The notes: generated by a model not told the origin, from the sequence alone. DNA of 30,499 nt from JASFTV01 sp050050615 (GCA_050050615.1 JASFTV010000006.1:1-30499), one strand, 5' to 3'. Shown: positions 15,222 to 24,704, counted from the stretch's first letter. A program made the numbers and translations.

Positions 15222-17045
15222 TTGAGACGCTCAGGCTTTGACCCGATCTCTGTTGAGGTTTACAGCAAGCGTTTAAGGCTGGTGATCTTCCTAATCATCG
15301 CGGTCCTTGCTGCGCTCGTGATGAGGCTTTGGTTGCTACAGATAGCGCATGGCCCCGCCTACAGAACCCAATCCGAGAATAATCGTATTCATCTTCAGGA
15401 TATTGCACCATTCAGGGGAATGATTTTTGACCGTTACGGAGAACTGGTTGTGGATAACCGGCCCTCATTTGATATGTACATTATTCCGGAAGAGATTCAG
15501 AATCCGCGGCAACTCTTGAAGCGCTTCGAAGAATTGATCGGTCTTCCTCCACAGTATGTGGAGGGAAGATTGGATAAGGATTCCCGAATGTATCCATTTA
15601 AGCCGGTTCTGATAAAGAGAAATATGAGCCGAGAGGAACTTGCAGTCATTGAAACCCATCTGTTCAACCTTGCTGGCGTCATGATCCAGGTAAAGCCTCA
15701 GAGACACTATATTTTCAAGGAGTTCGCATCTCACTTGATTGGATATTTGGGGGAGATCAGCGAAAAGCAGATAAGAAGCGGTCAGTATAGGAATAACAAA
15801 GCGGGTGATCTGATAGGTCAGTATGGCGTAGAGAAAGCATGGGAAAAGCATTTGAACGGGATGAGGGGCGGAGAGCAGATTGAGGTGGATGCTGCGGGGC
15901 GGAAGCTAAGAGTGGTCTCCAGAAAGCCGCCTGTCCCAGGCCAAAATATCGTGCTCACTATCGACAAGGATCTCCAGTTTCTGGCTGAAAAGGCACTCAA
16001 GGACAAGAAAGGGGCCATTGTGGCCATGGACCCCAATAATGGTGAAGTCCTTGCCATGGCCAGCAGTCCTGTATTTGATCCCAATCTATTCATTGGAGGT
16101 ATAGATAAGTCACAGTGGCTTAAGATCATCTCCAGCAAAGACTATCCCCTCCAGAACAGGGCCATCTCAGGGCTGTATCCTCCCGGCTCGGTGTTCAAGG
16201 TTGTGGTTGCTTTGGCAGGACTGGAAGAAGGCATCCTTGACCCTGCGGAGGAGACGTTTTGCAACGGGACGTACAGGTTGGGAAATCACACGTATCGTTG
16301 CTGGCGCCGGCAGGGGCATGGAAACGTGGCCCTTCACAGGGGCCTGGTCGAATCCTGTGATCTGTATTTCTACAAACTGGGAAAACGCCTCGGTATTGAT
16401 ACGATCGCCCATTATGCAAAGATGTGCGGGTTGGGTCAGGTTTCTGGGTTTGAGCTTGGCTTTGAAAAAGCGGGGCTCGTCCCAACGAGTGAATGGAAAC
16501 TCAGGCGATGGGGTGTTCCGTGGCAGACCGGGGAGACCGTCTCAATGGCTATCGGACAAAGCTTCTTGTTGGTCACCCCCTTGCAGATGGCCAGATTGAT
16601 ATCTGGAATCTTCAACGGCGGCCAACTCTATCAACCCAAAGCCATCAAACGGGTTGGCAAGGATGGAAATAACGTGTACGAAATGAGGCCGACATCAACG
16701 GGAGGAATAAAGGCCAAAGAGGAAAATCTTGAACTCATTAGACGGGCCCTCATCGGTGTTGTTAATGAGCCGCATGGCACCGGTTCAAGGGCGAGACTGA
16801 AGAATACGACGGTGGCTGGAAAAACAGGAACCGCTCAGGTCGTAGGCCTTCAAACAGAGAAAGCCATTGATAAGAATGATGAATTACCCCCTGAATTCAT
16901 TGATCATGCCTGGTTCATTGCCATTGCACCGGTAGATAACCCCAGGCTGGCCCTGGCCGTCCTTATAGAGCATGGTGGACATGGGGGAAGCGCTGCAGCA
17001 CCGATCGCCAAGGAATTGATCAAGGCATACCTCGAAAAGAGGTAA
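15222..17045 (+). CDS. mrdA: Penicillin-binding protein 2, elongation transpeptidase
   Basis: This 607-residue class B PBP cross-links lateral peptidoglycan together with RodA. One membrane anchor (about 19-38) precedes the dimerisation domain, which has the IAPFRGMIFDRYGELVVDN signature. The transpeptidase domain has its nucleophile in SVFK (Ser323, Lys326), SCD at 378-380 and KTG at 534-536, all intact. A TTG start is set by the excellent GGGGGAGG seven bases upstream. It lies between mreD and rodA. A small GC-rich hairpin follows the stop. Confidence 0.96.
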   Translation: MRRSGFDPISVEVYSKRLRLVIFLIIAVLAALVMRLWLLQIAHGPAYRTQSENNRIHLQDIAPFRGMIFDRYGELVVDNRPSFDMYIIPEEIQNPRQLLKRFEELIGLPPQYVEGRLDKDSRMYPFKPVLIKRNMSREELAVIETHLFNLAGVMIQVKPQRHYIFKEFASHLIGYLGEISEKQIRSGQYRNNKAGDLIGQYGVEKAWEKHLNGMRGGEQIEVDAAGRKLRVVSRKPPVPGQNIVLTIDKDLQFLAEKALKDKKGAIVAMDPNNGEVLAMASSPVFDPNLFIGGIDKSQWLKIISSKDYPLQNRAISGLYPPGSVFKVVVALAGLEEGILDPAEETFCNGTYRLGNHTYRCWRRQGHGNVALHRGLVESCDLYFYKLGKRLGIDTIAHYAKMCGLGQVSGFELGFEKAGLVPTSEWKLRRWGVPWQTGETVSMAIGQSFLLVTPLQMARLISGIFNGGQLYQPKAIKRVGKDGNNVYEMRPTSTGGIKAKEENLELIRRALIGVVNEPHGTGSRARLKNTTVAGKTGTAQVVGLQTEKAIDKNDELPPEFIDHAWFIAIAPVDNPRLALAVLIEHGGHGGSAAAPIAKELIKAYLEKR

Positions 17046-17079
17046 TCCAGCGTCCCAAAAACTATAGACTGGCCAATCA

Positions 17080-17100
17080 GGCCCCATTCGGGGGCCATTT
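17080..17100 (+). terminator. Weak hairpin between mrdA and rodA
   Basis: GGCCCC (17080-17085) pairs with GGGGCC (17091-17096) around a five-base loop and is followed by ATTTT. With only four Ts it is at most a partial attenuator inside the operon, or an RNA-processing or stability element. Confidence 0.3.
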
Positions 17101-17125
17101 TGGGCCGAGTTCTTGGAGTCTGAAA

Positions 17126-18229
17126 ATGTTCGATAGACGATTGGTTCAGAATTTCGATTGGATTCTTCTCCTCTTATTGCTTCTTATAGGAACAATAAGC
17201 GTGCTCAATCTCTACAGCGCCACCTATCCTATACGGCATGAGGGCGGTTCGCAGATCTTCATGAAACAGATCTATTGGTTCTTGATTGGGTTTGGGGTTT
17301 TATTGATAATGACCACATTCGATTATCACGTGCTAGAGAGACTCGCTTATCCAGCCTATTTTTTTTCCGTTGCTCTGCTTGTGCTGGTATTTGTCATAGG
17401 CGAAGCGCGGTCAGGCTCGCAAAGATGGTTGTCTCTTGGCAGCCTTTCATTCCAGCCTTCGGAGCTGGTGAAGATTATGTTGGTCATAACACTCGCCAAG
17501 TTTTTCAACGAGCATGGCCAGGTTCATGAATACAGGTTGAGAGATCTTTGGCGTCCTTTACTTTTCATCGCGGTACCCTGTTTCCTGATTGTAAAAGAGC
17601 CCGATCTTGGGACCGCCCTGACGATAGCGGTCGTCTGCTTTTCTATTCTCCTGTTCGTCAAGATCAAGTGGCAATCCCTGTTGATCCTGATTCTGACTGC
17701 GATCTCGGCCGCACCCTTCATTTGGGCCAACCTGAAGGAGTATCAACAGAAGCGCATTTTAGCTTTTCTCAGCCCCGAGATGGATCCTCTGGGAGCGGGT
17801 TATCATATCACCCAGTCCAAAATAGCGATCGGGTCCGGTCTGTTCTGGGGAAAGGGTTTTCTCAAAGGAACGCAGACCAGATTGCATTTTCTACCGGAGC
17901 AACACACCGATTTTGCCTTTTCAGTGCTTGCAGAAGAGTGGGGATTTGTGGGCTCCGTCTTTTTGCTTTTGCTCTATCTGGTTTTGATGCTCTGGGGCAT
18001 AAATATCGCAAAAACGTCCAAGGACAAGTTTGGGGCCATCATCGCTTTAGGTATTGTCGCCATCATCTTTTGGCAGTTGGTCATCAACGTGAGCATGGCT
18101 ACAGGGCTGCTTCCGGTGGTAGGCATACCCCTCGTCATGTTGAGCTATGGAGGTTCATCCATTGTTTCAACGATGGCAGGCATGGGTCTACTGATGAACA
18201 TCAGTATGAGGCGCTTTATGTTTCAGTGA
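17126..18229 (+). CDS. rodA: SEDS-family peptidoglycan glycosyltransferase RodA
   Basis: This 367-residue polytopic protein polymerises lipid II into glycan strands for elongation and is partnered with PBP2, encoded just upstream. About ten membrane helices are visible. Family signatures are GEARSGSQRWLSLGSLSFQPSE in the third loop, VKEPDLGTAL, and the C-terminal GIPLVMLSYGGSS, together with LPEQHTDFAFSVLAEEWGF. These include the acidic residue region linked to catalysis in SEDS proteins. The ATG follows TTGGAG by about seven bases. Length matches E. coli RodA closely. Confidence 0.96.
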   Translation: MFDRRLVQNFDWILLLLLLLIGTISVLNLYSATYPIRHEGGSQIFMKQIYWFLIGFGVLLIMTTFDYHVLERLAYPAYFFSVALLVLVFVIGEARSGSQRWLSLGSLSFQPSELVKIMLVITLAKFFNEHGQVHEYRLRDLWRPLLFIAVPCFLIVKEPDLGTALTIAVVCFSILLFVKIKWQSLLILILTAISAAPFIWANLKEYQQKRILAFLSPEMDPLGAGYHITQSKIAIGSGLFWGKGFLKGTQTRLHFLPEQHTDFAFSVLAEEWGFVGSVFLLLLYLVLMLWGINIAKTSKDKFGAIIALGIVAIIFWQLVINVSMATGLLPVVGIPLVMLSYGGSSIVSTMAGMGLLMNISMRRFMFQ

Positions 18230-18324
18230 GAAAACCTTGCTTCCTATGCACTTATCCGTGATTTTGCTTGCAATGGGGTTCCCTATATGTTAAGGAGATG
18301 CGTTCAAAAATTGAGAGATTTGAC

Positions 18325-18693
18325 ATGAAAAAGGGTGACGAGATCAATGCATTCTTAGGTAGAAATACAGAATTTGACGGGAAGCTTTCCTTCAAAGGGG
18401 CTGTGAGAGTAGACGGCCATTTTCAGGGGGAGATTCATTCTGAAGGAATCCTCATTGTCGGTGAGAAAGCGATTCTTCAGTCCGATATTTATGTATCCCA
18501 TATCATTATCAGCGGAGAAATTCGGGGCAATATCATTGCTACAAAAAGGATCGAGATCCATGCCCCTGGAAGGGTTTTCGGCAATATCCAATCCCCTATC
18601 GTGGTGATAGACGAGGGCGTTGTTTTTGAAGGGCATTGCCGCATGCAAAAGGGGGACAAATCGGACGATCAGAAACTGGCTGTCATCACCTAG
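18325..18693 (+). CDS. Bactofilin (DUF583) cytoskeletal protein
   Basis: This 122-residue protein forms polymers that scaffold wall-modifying enzymes and shape in many bacteria. It has the bactofilin right-handed beta-helix built from short repeating turns: FDGKLSFKGAVRVDGHFQGEI, SEGILIVGEKAILQSDI, ISGEIRGNIIATKRIEIHAPGRVFGNI and VVIDEGVVFEGHCRM. The tails are short and polar. I place the start at ATG 18325, which gives a typical N terminus. The frame is open to a TTG at 18268, and an ATG at 18298 directly abuts AAGGAG, leaving no spacing. Its place right after rodA ties it to the shape genes. Confidence 0.9.
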   Translation: MKKGDEINAFLGRNTEFDGKLSFKGAVRVDGHFQGEIHSEGILIVGEKAILQSDIYVSHIIISGEIRGNIIATKRIEIHAPGRVFGNIQSPIVVIDEGVVFEGHCRMQKGDKSDDQKLAVIT

Positions 18694-18738
18694 GTCAAGG
18701 CTAAAACCAAAAATTTTGGAGGCCTTAGTAAAAAAGCT

Positions 18739-18768
18739 TTGACAAAAGGATCTCTCTTTTAATAAAAG
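18739..18768 (+). promoter_or_regulatory. Candidate atp operon promoter
   Basis: A perfect TTGACA (18739-18744) is followed by an AT-rich stretch containing TAATAA (15-base spacing) and TAAAAG (18-base spacing). The -10 assignment is uncertain. The position, about 45 bases before the first atp gene and after the bactofilin stop, suits the operon promoter. AAGGAAGGGG just before 18813 is the ribosome binding site. Confidence 0.45.
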
Positions 18769-18812
18769 GCATACCCTGAAAGGGAAAGGGGGTAAATAAG
18801 GAAGGGGACCCC

Positions 18813-19238
18813 ATGCTAAAGATCGATTTTACGCTGATCATTCAGATCGCGAACTTTCTCTTCCTCCTGTTCATTCTGAATATTCTCCTTTACAGACCAA
18901 TTCGCAAGATACTGACTCGTAGAAGAGAGGAAATGGATTCCTATGAGGGTATGATTGGGGATTTTCAGAATAAGTCTGCCCAGTACACAAAAGAGCTTGA
19001 AGAAAGTGTTGCGTGGGCGAGGAGGGAAGGCGCAAAAGAAAAGGAGACGCTAAAGAGCGACGGCCTTGAAGAGGAAAAAGGCATGCTGGGGGAGGCGACT
19101 TCTGAAGCAGCAGGAAAGATTGAACAGGCAAGAGACGAGATATCCCGTACACTGGTTGATGCCCGCCAATCATTGGAAAATGAGTTGGCGGTTTTTTCTA
19201 AAGAGTTGGCTGAAAAGATCCTGGGAAGGAGCGTTTGA
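18813..19238 (+). CDS. atpF': ATP synthase subunit b' (peripheral stalk)
   Basis: This 141-residue peripheral-stalk subunit tethers F1 to the membrane sector. A single N-terminal membrane segment (LIIQIANFLFLLFILNILLY) is followed by YRPIRKILTRRREEMDSYE and a long charged helix that would dimerise with subunit b. Its size and lack of a signal-like extension set it apart from the following b gene. Having both b and b' is usual for Deltaproteobacteria and photosynthetic bacteria. The stop overlaps the next ATG (TGATG), so the pair is translationally coupled. Confidence 0.92.
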   Translation: MLKIDFTLIIQIANFLFLLFILNILLYRPIRKILTRRREEMDSYEGMIGDFQNKSAQYTKELEESVAWARREGAKEKETLKSDGLEEEKGMLGEATSEAAGKIEQARDEISRTLVDARQSLENELAVFSKELAEKILGRSV

Positions 19239-19843
19239 TGCTTAGACGGCAAGAGAGTCAGGGTAAACGATCCGTTTTTATCATATTTCCAGTGATCGCC
19301 TTTTTTCTCCTCTGCGGTGCGTCCTTTGCGGCTGGGGGGCATGAGGGCGCAGATCGAAGTGGTGACCTTGTGGACCTCCTTTATCGAGCTATTAATTTTG
19401 CCCTGCTAGCGATCATTCTGTTTTGGGCACTCAAAAAGGTCGGTATCAAGGATTTTTTCTCTGCTCGAAGTGAGGAAATCAGGCAGAGACTTGATGATCT
19501 GAAGAAAGGAAAGGAAGAGGCGGAAAACAGATACCAGGAAATGGAGAAAAAGCTCAGGGAATTCGGAGACGAAAAAGAAGAGATTATCGAACAGTTCAAA
19601 AGGGAGGGGCTCGCTGAAAAGGAGAAGATCATCGCCGAAGCGAAGGAGAGGGTCCAACAGATCATTGAACAGGCCGAATTGACGATACAGCAAGAGATGG
19701 GGGCTGCCAGAGATCGATTAAAAGAGGAAGTGGTCGGCCTCGCGACTGAAAAGGCTCAGGAGATCATTTCTAAAGAGATCACAGACAAGGATCAGGAGCA
19801 GCTCGTTGATGAATTCATTGAAAGGGTGGGAAAGACACATTGA
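19238..19843 (+). CDS. atpF: ATP synthase subunit b
   Basis: This 201-residue peripheral-stalk subunit has two hydrophobic stretches. The first is signal-peptide-like, ending in AFFLLCGASFAAGG; the second is the true anchor LVDLLYRAINFALLAIILFWAL. A long coiled coil follows (ARSEEIRQRLDDLKKGKEEAE onward). The N-terminal stretch may be cleaved, leaving the usual one-helix b subunit. ATG 19238 is preferred over the TTG one codon earlier because GGAAGGAG lies seven bases upstream. It overlaps atpF' by one base and atpH by four. Confidence 0.93.
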   Translation: MLRRQESQGKRSVFIIFPVIAFFLLCGASFAAGGHEGADRSGDLVDLLYRAINFALLAIILFWALKKVGIKDFFSARSEEIRQRLDDLKKGKEEAENRYQEMEKKLREFGDEKEEIIEQFKREGLAEKEKIIAEAKERVQQIIEQAELTIQQEMGAARDRLKEEVVGLATEKAQEIISKEITDKDQEQLVDEFIERVGKTH

Positions 19844-20391
19844 TCCGATCAAAGGTTTCAAAAAGGTACGCAAAGGCCTTGCTGAGCATTGGACAGGAGG
19901 ACGGCCGTTTTCAGCAATATGGCGAAGAACTTTTTGATTTTTCTAAGATTTGTGAGAACAACAAAGAGCTTCTAGGAGTCATTTCCAACCCGATCTTTGC
20001 GATTGAAGACCGAAAGAGGATACTTCATGCCGTATTAGAAAAGAGCAACTATTCAGGTATCATACGGAGTTTCCTGAATCTCCTGCTGGACAAGGAGAGG
20101 ATCGGAGCCATCAAAGAGATCAGCGACTACTATGAAAGACTCACCGACGAGGTTTCTAACATAGCCCGCGCCGAGGTGATTACACCCAGACCTCTCAAGG
20201 GAGGTGCGCAAACCAGACTGGAAAAAGTCCTCGAAGAGATGACGGCAAAGAAAGTCAAGATGGAAATCAAGGAGGATGAGAGCCTCATTGGGGGCATCAT
20301 CGTGAGGGTGGGTGACTTGGTTCTAGATGGGAGTATTAAAGCCCAGTTACAAGGGCTCAAAGAATCACTAAAAAGGGGTGAATACAGATAA
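19840..20391 (+). CDS. atpH: ATP synthase subunit delta
   Basis: This 183-residue F1 delta subunit caps the alpha3beta3 head and binds the b/b' stalk. The opening KVSKRYAKALLSIGQEDG, the central SNPIFAIEDRKRIL and the C-terminal ESLIGGIIVRVGDLVLDGSI are typical of the family. The start is a TTG overlapping the atpF stop (TTGA). The stop overlaps the atpA ATG by one base. Confidence 0.94.
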   Translation: MIRSKVSKRYAKALLSIGQEDGRFQQYGEELFDFSKICENNKELLGVISNPIFAIEDRKRILHAVLEKSNYSGIIRSFLNLLLDKERIGAIKEISDYYERLTDEVSNIARAEVITPRPLKGGAQTRLEKVLEEMTAKKVKMEIKEDESLIGGIIVRVGDLVLDGSIKAQLQGLKESLKRGEYR

Positions 20392-21905
20392 TGGAAATCA
20401 GAGCAGAAGAGATTAGTCAGGTCATCCGGGGCCAGATTAAAGACTATGAAAGGAAGGTTGAGATGAGCGAGACCGGGACGGTCCTATCCGTCGGTGATGG
20501 TGTCGCTCGCGTATACGGCGTGGAAAACGCCATGGCCATGGAGATGCTTGAGTTTCCGGGGGGCATCTATGGACTCTGCCTTAATCTGGAAGAGGATAAC
20601 GTGGGTGTTGCCATTATGGGGGATGATACCAAAATCAAGGAAGGGGACACCGTCAAGAGAACCGGCCGAATCGCAGAAATACCGGTAGGAGAAGCGGTCT
20701 TGGGCCGTGTCATTGACGCTGTAGGCACTCCCTTAGATGGCAAAGGGCCCATTGATGCCAAAGAGTCCCGCAGGATTGAGATGGTGGCTCCCGGCGTCAT
20801 TGCCCGTCAGCCCGTGAACGAGCCAATGTATTCAGGGATCAAGGCGATCGATGCCATGACCCCCATCGGTAAGGGGCAGCGCGAATTGATCATCGGGGAT
20901 AGACAGATCGGGAAGACGGCCCTATGTGTTGATGCGATTATCAATCAAAGAGAGACGGATGTCTTTTGTATTTACGTGGCCATTGGCCAAAAGAAATCGA
21001 CCGTCGCCCAAGTGGTGGATTTGCTCAGGCGGCACGGTGCCATGGAGTATACGACCATTGTCTCGGCCTGCGCCAGCGACCCGGCCACCCAGCAGTACAT
21101 CGCCCCCTATGCTGGCTGTTCCATTGGTGAATATTATCGGGACAAAGGTCAACACGCACTCATCATCTATGATGATCTTTCAAAGCAGGCTGCAGCCTAC
21201 CGGCAGGTTTCTCTGCTGCTCAGGCGGCCTCCGGGACGGGAAGCATTCCCCGGCGATATTTTCTACAACCACTCGCGCCTCTTGGAGCGGGCAGCCAAAC
21301 TGAATGAAGAACTGGGAGCTGGTTCCCTGACAGCCCTGCCCATCATTGAGACCCAGGCAGGTGACGTCTCCGCCTACATTCCAACGAACGTGATCTCCAT
21401 TACGGATGGCCAGATCTACTTGGAGCCTGGTCTTTTCTTTTCAGGCGTCCGGCCGGCGATTAATGTGGGTCTCTCCGTGTCACGAGTCGGCGGGGCAGCT
21501 CAGACCAAGGCGATGAGAAAAGTTGCCGGAAGCTTACGCTTGGATATGGCCCAGTTCCGGGAACTGGAAGCCTTTGCCCAATTCGGTAGTGACCTGGACA
21601 AGGCGACCCAGCGACAGCTTGAGCGAGGCCGCAGGTTGGTTGAAGTTCTGAAACAGTCCCAATATCAGCCTATGACAGCAGAAAAGCAGGTCATGATCTT
21701 GTTTGCTGGGACTTATGGATATCTGGATGAATGGCCTGTTGAGTCTATCGGGGATTACGAAAAACAGATGCTTGAATTCATGGGAAACCAGCACCCTGAA
21801 CTCCTCAATGAGATCAAGGAAAAAACGGAGATCAGCGATGAATTGGTAGAAAACCTGAAGAAGGTTCTTGACGAGTTCAAGACGGTTTTCCAGCCAACCA
21901 CTTAA
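20391..21905 (+). CDS. atpA: ATP synthase subunit alpha
   Basis: This 504-residue F1 alpha subunit carries the noncatalytic nucleotide sites and the alpha half of the catalytic interface. The P-loop is GDRQIGKTAL, with Ile where most have Thr. The arginine-finger segment VGLSVSRVGGAAQTKAM and the signature PAINVGLSVSRVGG are intact. The N-terminal barrel contains SVGDGVARVYGVENAM. Length is standard. ATG follows the atpH stop with a one-base overlap. Confidence 0.98.
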   Translation: MEIRAEEISQVIRGQIKDYERKVEMSETGTVLSVGDGVARVYGVENAMAMEMLEFPGGIYGLCLNLEEDNVGVAIMGDDTKIKEGDTVKRTGRIAEIPVGEAVLGRVIDAVGTPLDGKGPIDAKESRRIEMVAPGVIARQPVNEPMYSGIKAIDAMTPIGKGQRELIIGDRQIGKTALCVDAIINQRETDVFCIYVAIGQKKSTVAQVVDLLRRHGAMEYTTIVSACASDPATQQYIAPYAGCSIGEYYRDKGQHALIIYDDLSKQAAAYRQVSLLLRRPPGREAFPGDIFYNHSRLLERAAKLNEELGAGSLTALPIIETQAGDVSAYIPTNVISITDGQIYLEPGLFFSGVRPAINVGLSVSRVGGAAQTKAMRKVAGSLRLDMAQFRELEAFAQFGSDLDKATQRQLERGRRLVEVLKQSQYQPMTAEKQVMILFAGTYGYLDEWPVESIGDYEKQMLEFMGNQHPELLNEIKEKTEISDELVENLKKVLDEFKTVFQPTT

Positions 21906-21931
21906 CCATAGAATAAACAGTGAGAGCATAG

Positions 21932-22801
21932 ATGGCCACCTTAAGAGATATCCTACGCAAGATAGGTGCCGTTAAGAAGACCAGGCAGATTACCAGAGCG
22001 ATGAACATGGTGGCTGCAGCCAGATTGCGGAACACCCAGGGAAGAATGGAAAACTTCGAGCCTTATGCCGAGAAGTTCGCAGAGGTCCTGGAAAATCTGG
22101 CGGTCCGTATCGATCCCGAGATTCATTCCCTGCTTGTCGCAAAGGAAGCGATATCAAAAGTCGAGCTGCTCCATTTCACTGCGGATCGAGGATTGTGCGG
22201 AAGTTTTAACGTAAATGCCATGACCATGGCTGAGAAGTGGGTAAAAGATCAGCAGGCCAGGGGCAAGGAATACAGTCTAACCTCGGTGGGAAAAAAGGGA
22301 AGGGATTTTTTCAGAAAGAGGAACTTCAATATCACGACCAGCCATACGAACATATACGGAGCCATTGATATATCCTTTGTGAATCAGGTGACGAAAGGTT
22401 TTATCGACAGATTTTTGAACGATGAAATCGATGAAGTCTATATGATTTACTCTCGCTTTGTCAGCATGGTCAAACAGGAACCCACGCTGGTTAAGCTGAT
22501 TCCTATCGAGCCCCCTAAAACGGAGGAAAAGGCTGAAGGTATGGTAGACTACCTTTGTGAGCCCAGTGCCGAAAAGCTTCTCATCGAAGTACTTCCCAAA
22601 TATATCAGTGTACAGATTTTCAATGCCTTTTTGCACCAGGAGACAAGTGAGCATGCAGCCCGTATGGCGGCCATGGACAATGCGACCAAGAACTGTTCAG
22701 AGATGCTAGAGAATTTGACCTTGGTCTACAACAAGGCAAGACAGGCGGCCATTACGGCAGAATTGATGGATATTGTGGGCGGTGCAGAAGCTCTCAGATG
22801 A
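21932..22801 (+). CDS. atpG: ATP synthase subunit gamma
   Basis: This 289-residue rotor shaft of F1 begins MATLRDILRKIGAVKKTRQITRAMNMVAA, with the conserved KT..IT.AM pattern. The Rossmann-like middle contains TADRGLCGSFN. The C-terminal helix has ARMAAMDNATKNCSEML and ends with NKARQAAITAELMDIVGGAEAL. These two helices form the coiled coil inside the alpha-beta head. It lies 26 bases after atpA. Confidence 0.97.
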   Translation: MATLRDILRKIGAVKKTRQITRAMNMVAAARLRNTQGRMENFEPYAEKFAEVLENLAVRIDPEIHSLLVAKEAISKVELLHFTADRGLCGSFNVNAMTMAEKWVKDQQARGKEYSLTSVGKKGRDFFRKRNFNITTSHTNIYGAIDISFVNQVTKGFIDRFLNDEIDEVYMIYSRFVSMVKQEPTLVKLIPIEPPKTEEKAEGMVDYLCEPSAEKLLIEVLPKYISVQIFNAFLHQETSEHAARMAAMDNATKNCSEMLENLTLVYNKARQAAITAELMDIVGGAEALR

Positions 22802-22864
22802 TGGGTATCCGATAGCCAGCGTTTTGACGATTTTGAGAAATCAAAAGGAGGTGTTGAGCGAATT

Positions 22865-24274
22865 ATGAATGAGGGGAAGTTAATCCAAGTCATGGGGCCC
22901 GTTGTTGACGTAGAATTTCCAGAGGGCGAGCTGCCTGCAATTTTCACGGCACTGCATTTAACGAACCCTACTATTGACGATATGGAGGACAACCTGGTTG
23001 TAGAGGTTGCCCAGCATTTGGGGGACAATGTTGTCCGAACCATTGCCATGGATTCGACTGACGGGCTTGTTCGTGGCATGAAGGTCAAGAACACAGGGAA
23101 TCCGATTCTGATGCCTGCGGGAGACCCTACGCTCGGTCGCGTCCTAAATGTCGTGGGAAGGCCGGTTGACGGACTGGGTCCTGTCAATGCCACCGAGTTT
23201 TTGCCCATTCATCGTCACGCACCTGAATTCGTGGAGCAGGATACCTCCGTGAAGGTTCTCGAGACCGGGGTCAAGGTGATAGACCTCCTTGTGCCGTTCC
23301 CCCGCGGTGGCAAGATGGGCATGTTCGGAGGGGCTGGCGTGGGTAAGACCGTCGTCATGATGGAAATGATTCACAATATCGCCATGGAACATGGCGGCAT
23401 CAGCGTCTTTGCAGGGGTTGGCGAGAGGACCAGGGAAGGCAACGACCTCTACCTTGAGATGAAAGAGTCAGGCGTCATCAATAAGGCGGCCTTGATATAC
23501 GGGCAGATGACAGAGCCGCCCGGCGCGAGGACCAGGGTCGCACTGTCAGCCCTTACCGCAGCCGAATATTACAGAGATGAACAGGGCCAGGACGTCCTCC
23601 TGTTCATCGATAACATCTTCCGCTTCACCCAGGCCGGTTCGGAAGTTTCAGCCCTCCTTGGCCGTATCCCCTCCGCCGTCGGTTATCAGCCGACCCTGGG
23701 TACTGACTTGGGAGAGCTTCAGGAGCGGATTACCTCCACAACAAAGGGCTCTATTACCTCGGTGCAGTGTGTTTACGTGCCTGCGGACGACCTGACCGAC
23801 CCGGCACCAGCAACCACTTTTGCCCATCTTGATGGTACAGTGGTTCTTTCAAGACCGATTGCTGAGTTGGGCATATATCCAGCGGTCGACCCCCTGGATT
23901 CGACATCAAGGATTCTAGATCCTAATGTTCTGGGCGAAGAACATTACGAGGTGGCCAGACAAACACAGCAGATTCTCCAGAAGTACAAGGACCTTCAGGA
24001 TATCATTGCTATTTTGGGTATGGACGAACTTTCGGACGAGGATAAGTTAACCGTCGCAAGGGCACGGAGAATCCAAAGGTTCCTGTCCCAGCCTTTCCAT
24101 GTGGCGGAGACCTTTACCGGTGCGAAGGGCGTATATGTGCCGGTAGCGGAGACCGTCAAGGGATTCAAGGAGATTATTGAAGGCAAACACGATGAATTAC
24201 CGGAGGCAGCCTTCTACATGGTGGGTACCATAGAGGAGGCCCAGACGAAGGCCGAGAGAATCGCTGCTGCTTAG
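22865..24274 (+). CDS. atpD: ATP synthase subunit beta
   Basis: This 469-residue catalytic subunit of F1 has the P-loop GGAGVGKTVVMMEMI. The catalytic glutamate segment is AGVGERTREGNDLY, and Walker B is VLLFIDNIFRFTQAGSEVSALLGR. The DELSEED-like lever is DELSDED. A strong AAGGAGGTG (22845-22853) lies 11 bases before the ATG, slightly long but with no better start. Its 63-base gap from atpG is the longest inside the F1 operon. Confidence 0.98.
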   Translation: MNEGKLIQVMGPVVDVEFPEGELPAIFTALHLTNPTIDDMEDNLVVEVAQHLGDNVVRTIAMDSTDGLVRGMKVKNTGNPILMPAGDPTLGRVLNVVGRPVDGLGPVNATEFLPIHRHAPEFVEQDTSVKVLETGVKVIDLLVPFPRGGKMGMFGGAGVGKTVVMMEMIHNIAMEHGGISVFAGVGERTREGNDLYLEMKESGVINKAALIYGQMTEPPGARTRVALSALTAAEYYRDEQGQDVLLFIDNIFRFTQAGSEVSALLGRIPSAVGYQPTLGTDLGELQERITSTTKGSITSVQCVYVPADDLTDPAPATTFAHLDGTVVLSRPIAELGIYPAVDPLDSTSRILDPNVLGEEHYEVARQTQQILQKYKDLQDIIAILGMDELSDEDKLTVARARRIQRFLSQPFHVAETFTGAKGVYVPVAETVKGFKEIIEGKHDELPEAAFYMVGTIEEAQTKAERIAAA

Positions 24275-24293
24275 TCAAAGAGGAAATCGATCC

Positions 24294-24704
24294 ATGGAAA
24301 AACTGAGCCTGGAAGTTGTAACCCCTGCCAAGGTGGTGGTGAGGGAGGAGGTGGATATGGTGGTTGCGCCGGGAACTGAAGGGGAATTTGGCGTACTGCC
24401 GGGCCATGTGCTTTTTCTGTCCGGTATCGTACCCGGTGAGCTCCGTTATACCTCGGGCACTGATAAAGCATTCCTTGCTGTGACGACCGGCTTTGCTGAG
24501 ATATCCAACAACAGAGTTTCGATCTTGGTCGATGCTGCTGAGGAAGCAACAGATATTGATATCGAGAGGGCGAAGAGCGCTATGGAAAGGGCTCAAGAGA
24601 GACTGGCAAAGGAGAGAGAAACCGAAGGTATTGATTTTGAGAGAGCTAAGGCGGCCTTGCAAAGAGCTATAGCCAGGATCAGGGTTGCTGAAAAGGCCTC
24701 GTAG
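24294..24704 (+). CDS. atpC: ATP synthase subunit epsilon
   Basis: This 136-residue subunit connects gamma to the c-ring and can inhibit ATP hydrolysis. The N-terminal beta sandwich (about 1-85) has the usual LEVVTPAKVVVREEVDMVVAPG and GEFGVLPGH. The C-terminal two-helix domain (about 88-135) is complete and rich in Glu, Arg and Ala. It is the last gene of the operon and is followed by a strong intrinsic terminator. Genes for a and c subunits are absent from this window. Confidence 0.96.
   Translation: MEKLSLEVVTPAKVVVREEVDMVVAPGTEGEFGVLPGHVLFLSGIVPGELRYTSGTDKAFLAVTTGFAEISNNRVSILVDAAEEATDIDIERAKSAMERAQERLAKERETEGIDFERAKAALQRAIARIRVAEKAS

Noticed and set aside
17548..18261. 237-codon plus-strand open frame
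   Set aside because: It is an alternative frame of rodA, whose normal frame has all SEDS signatures.
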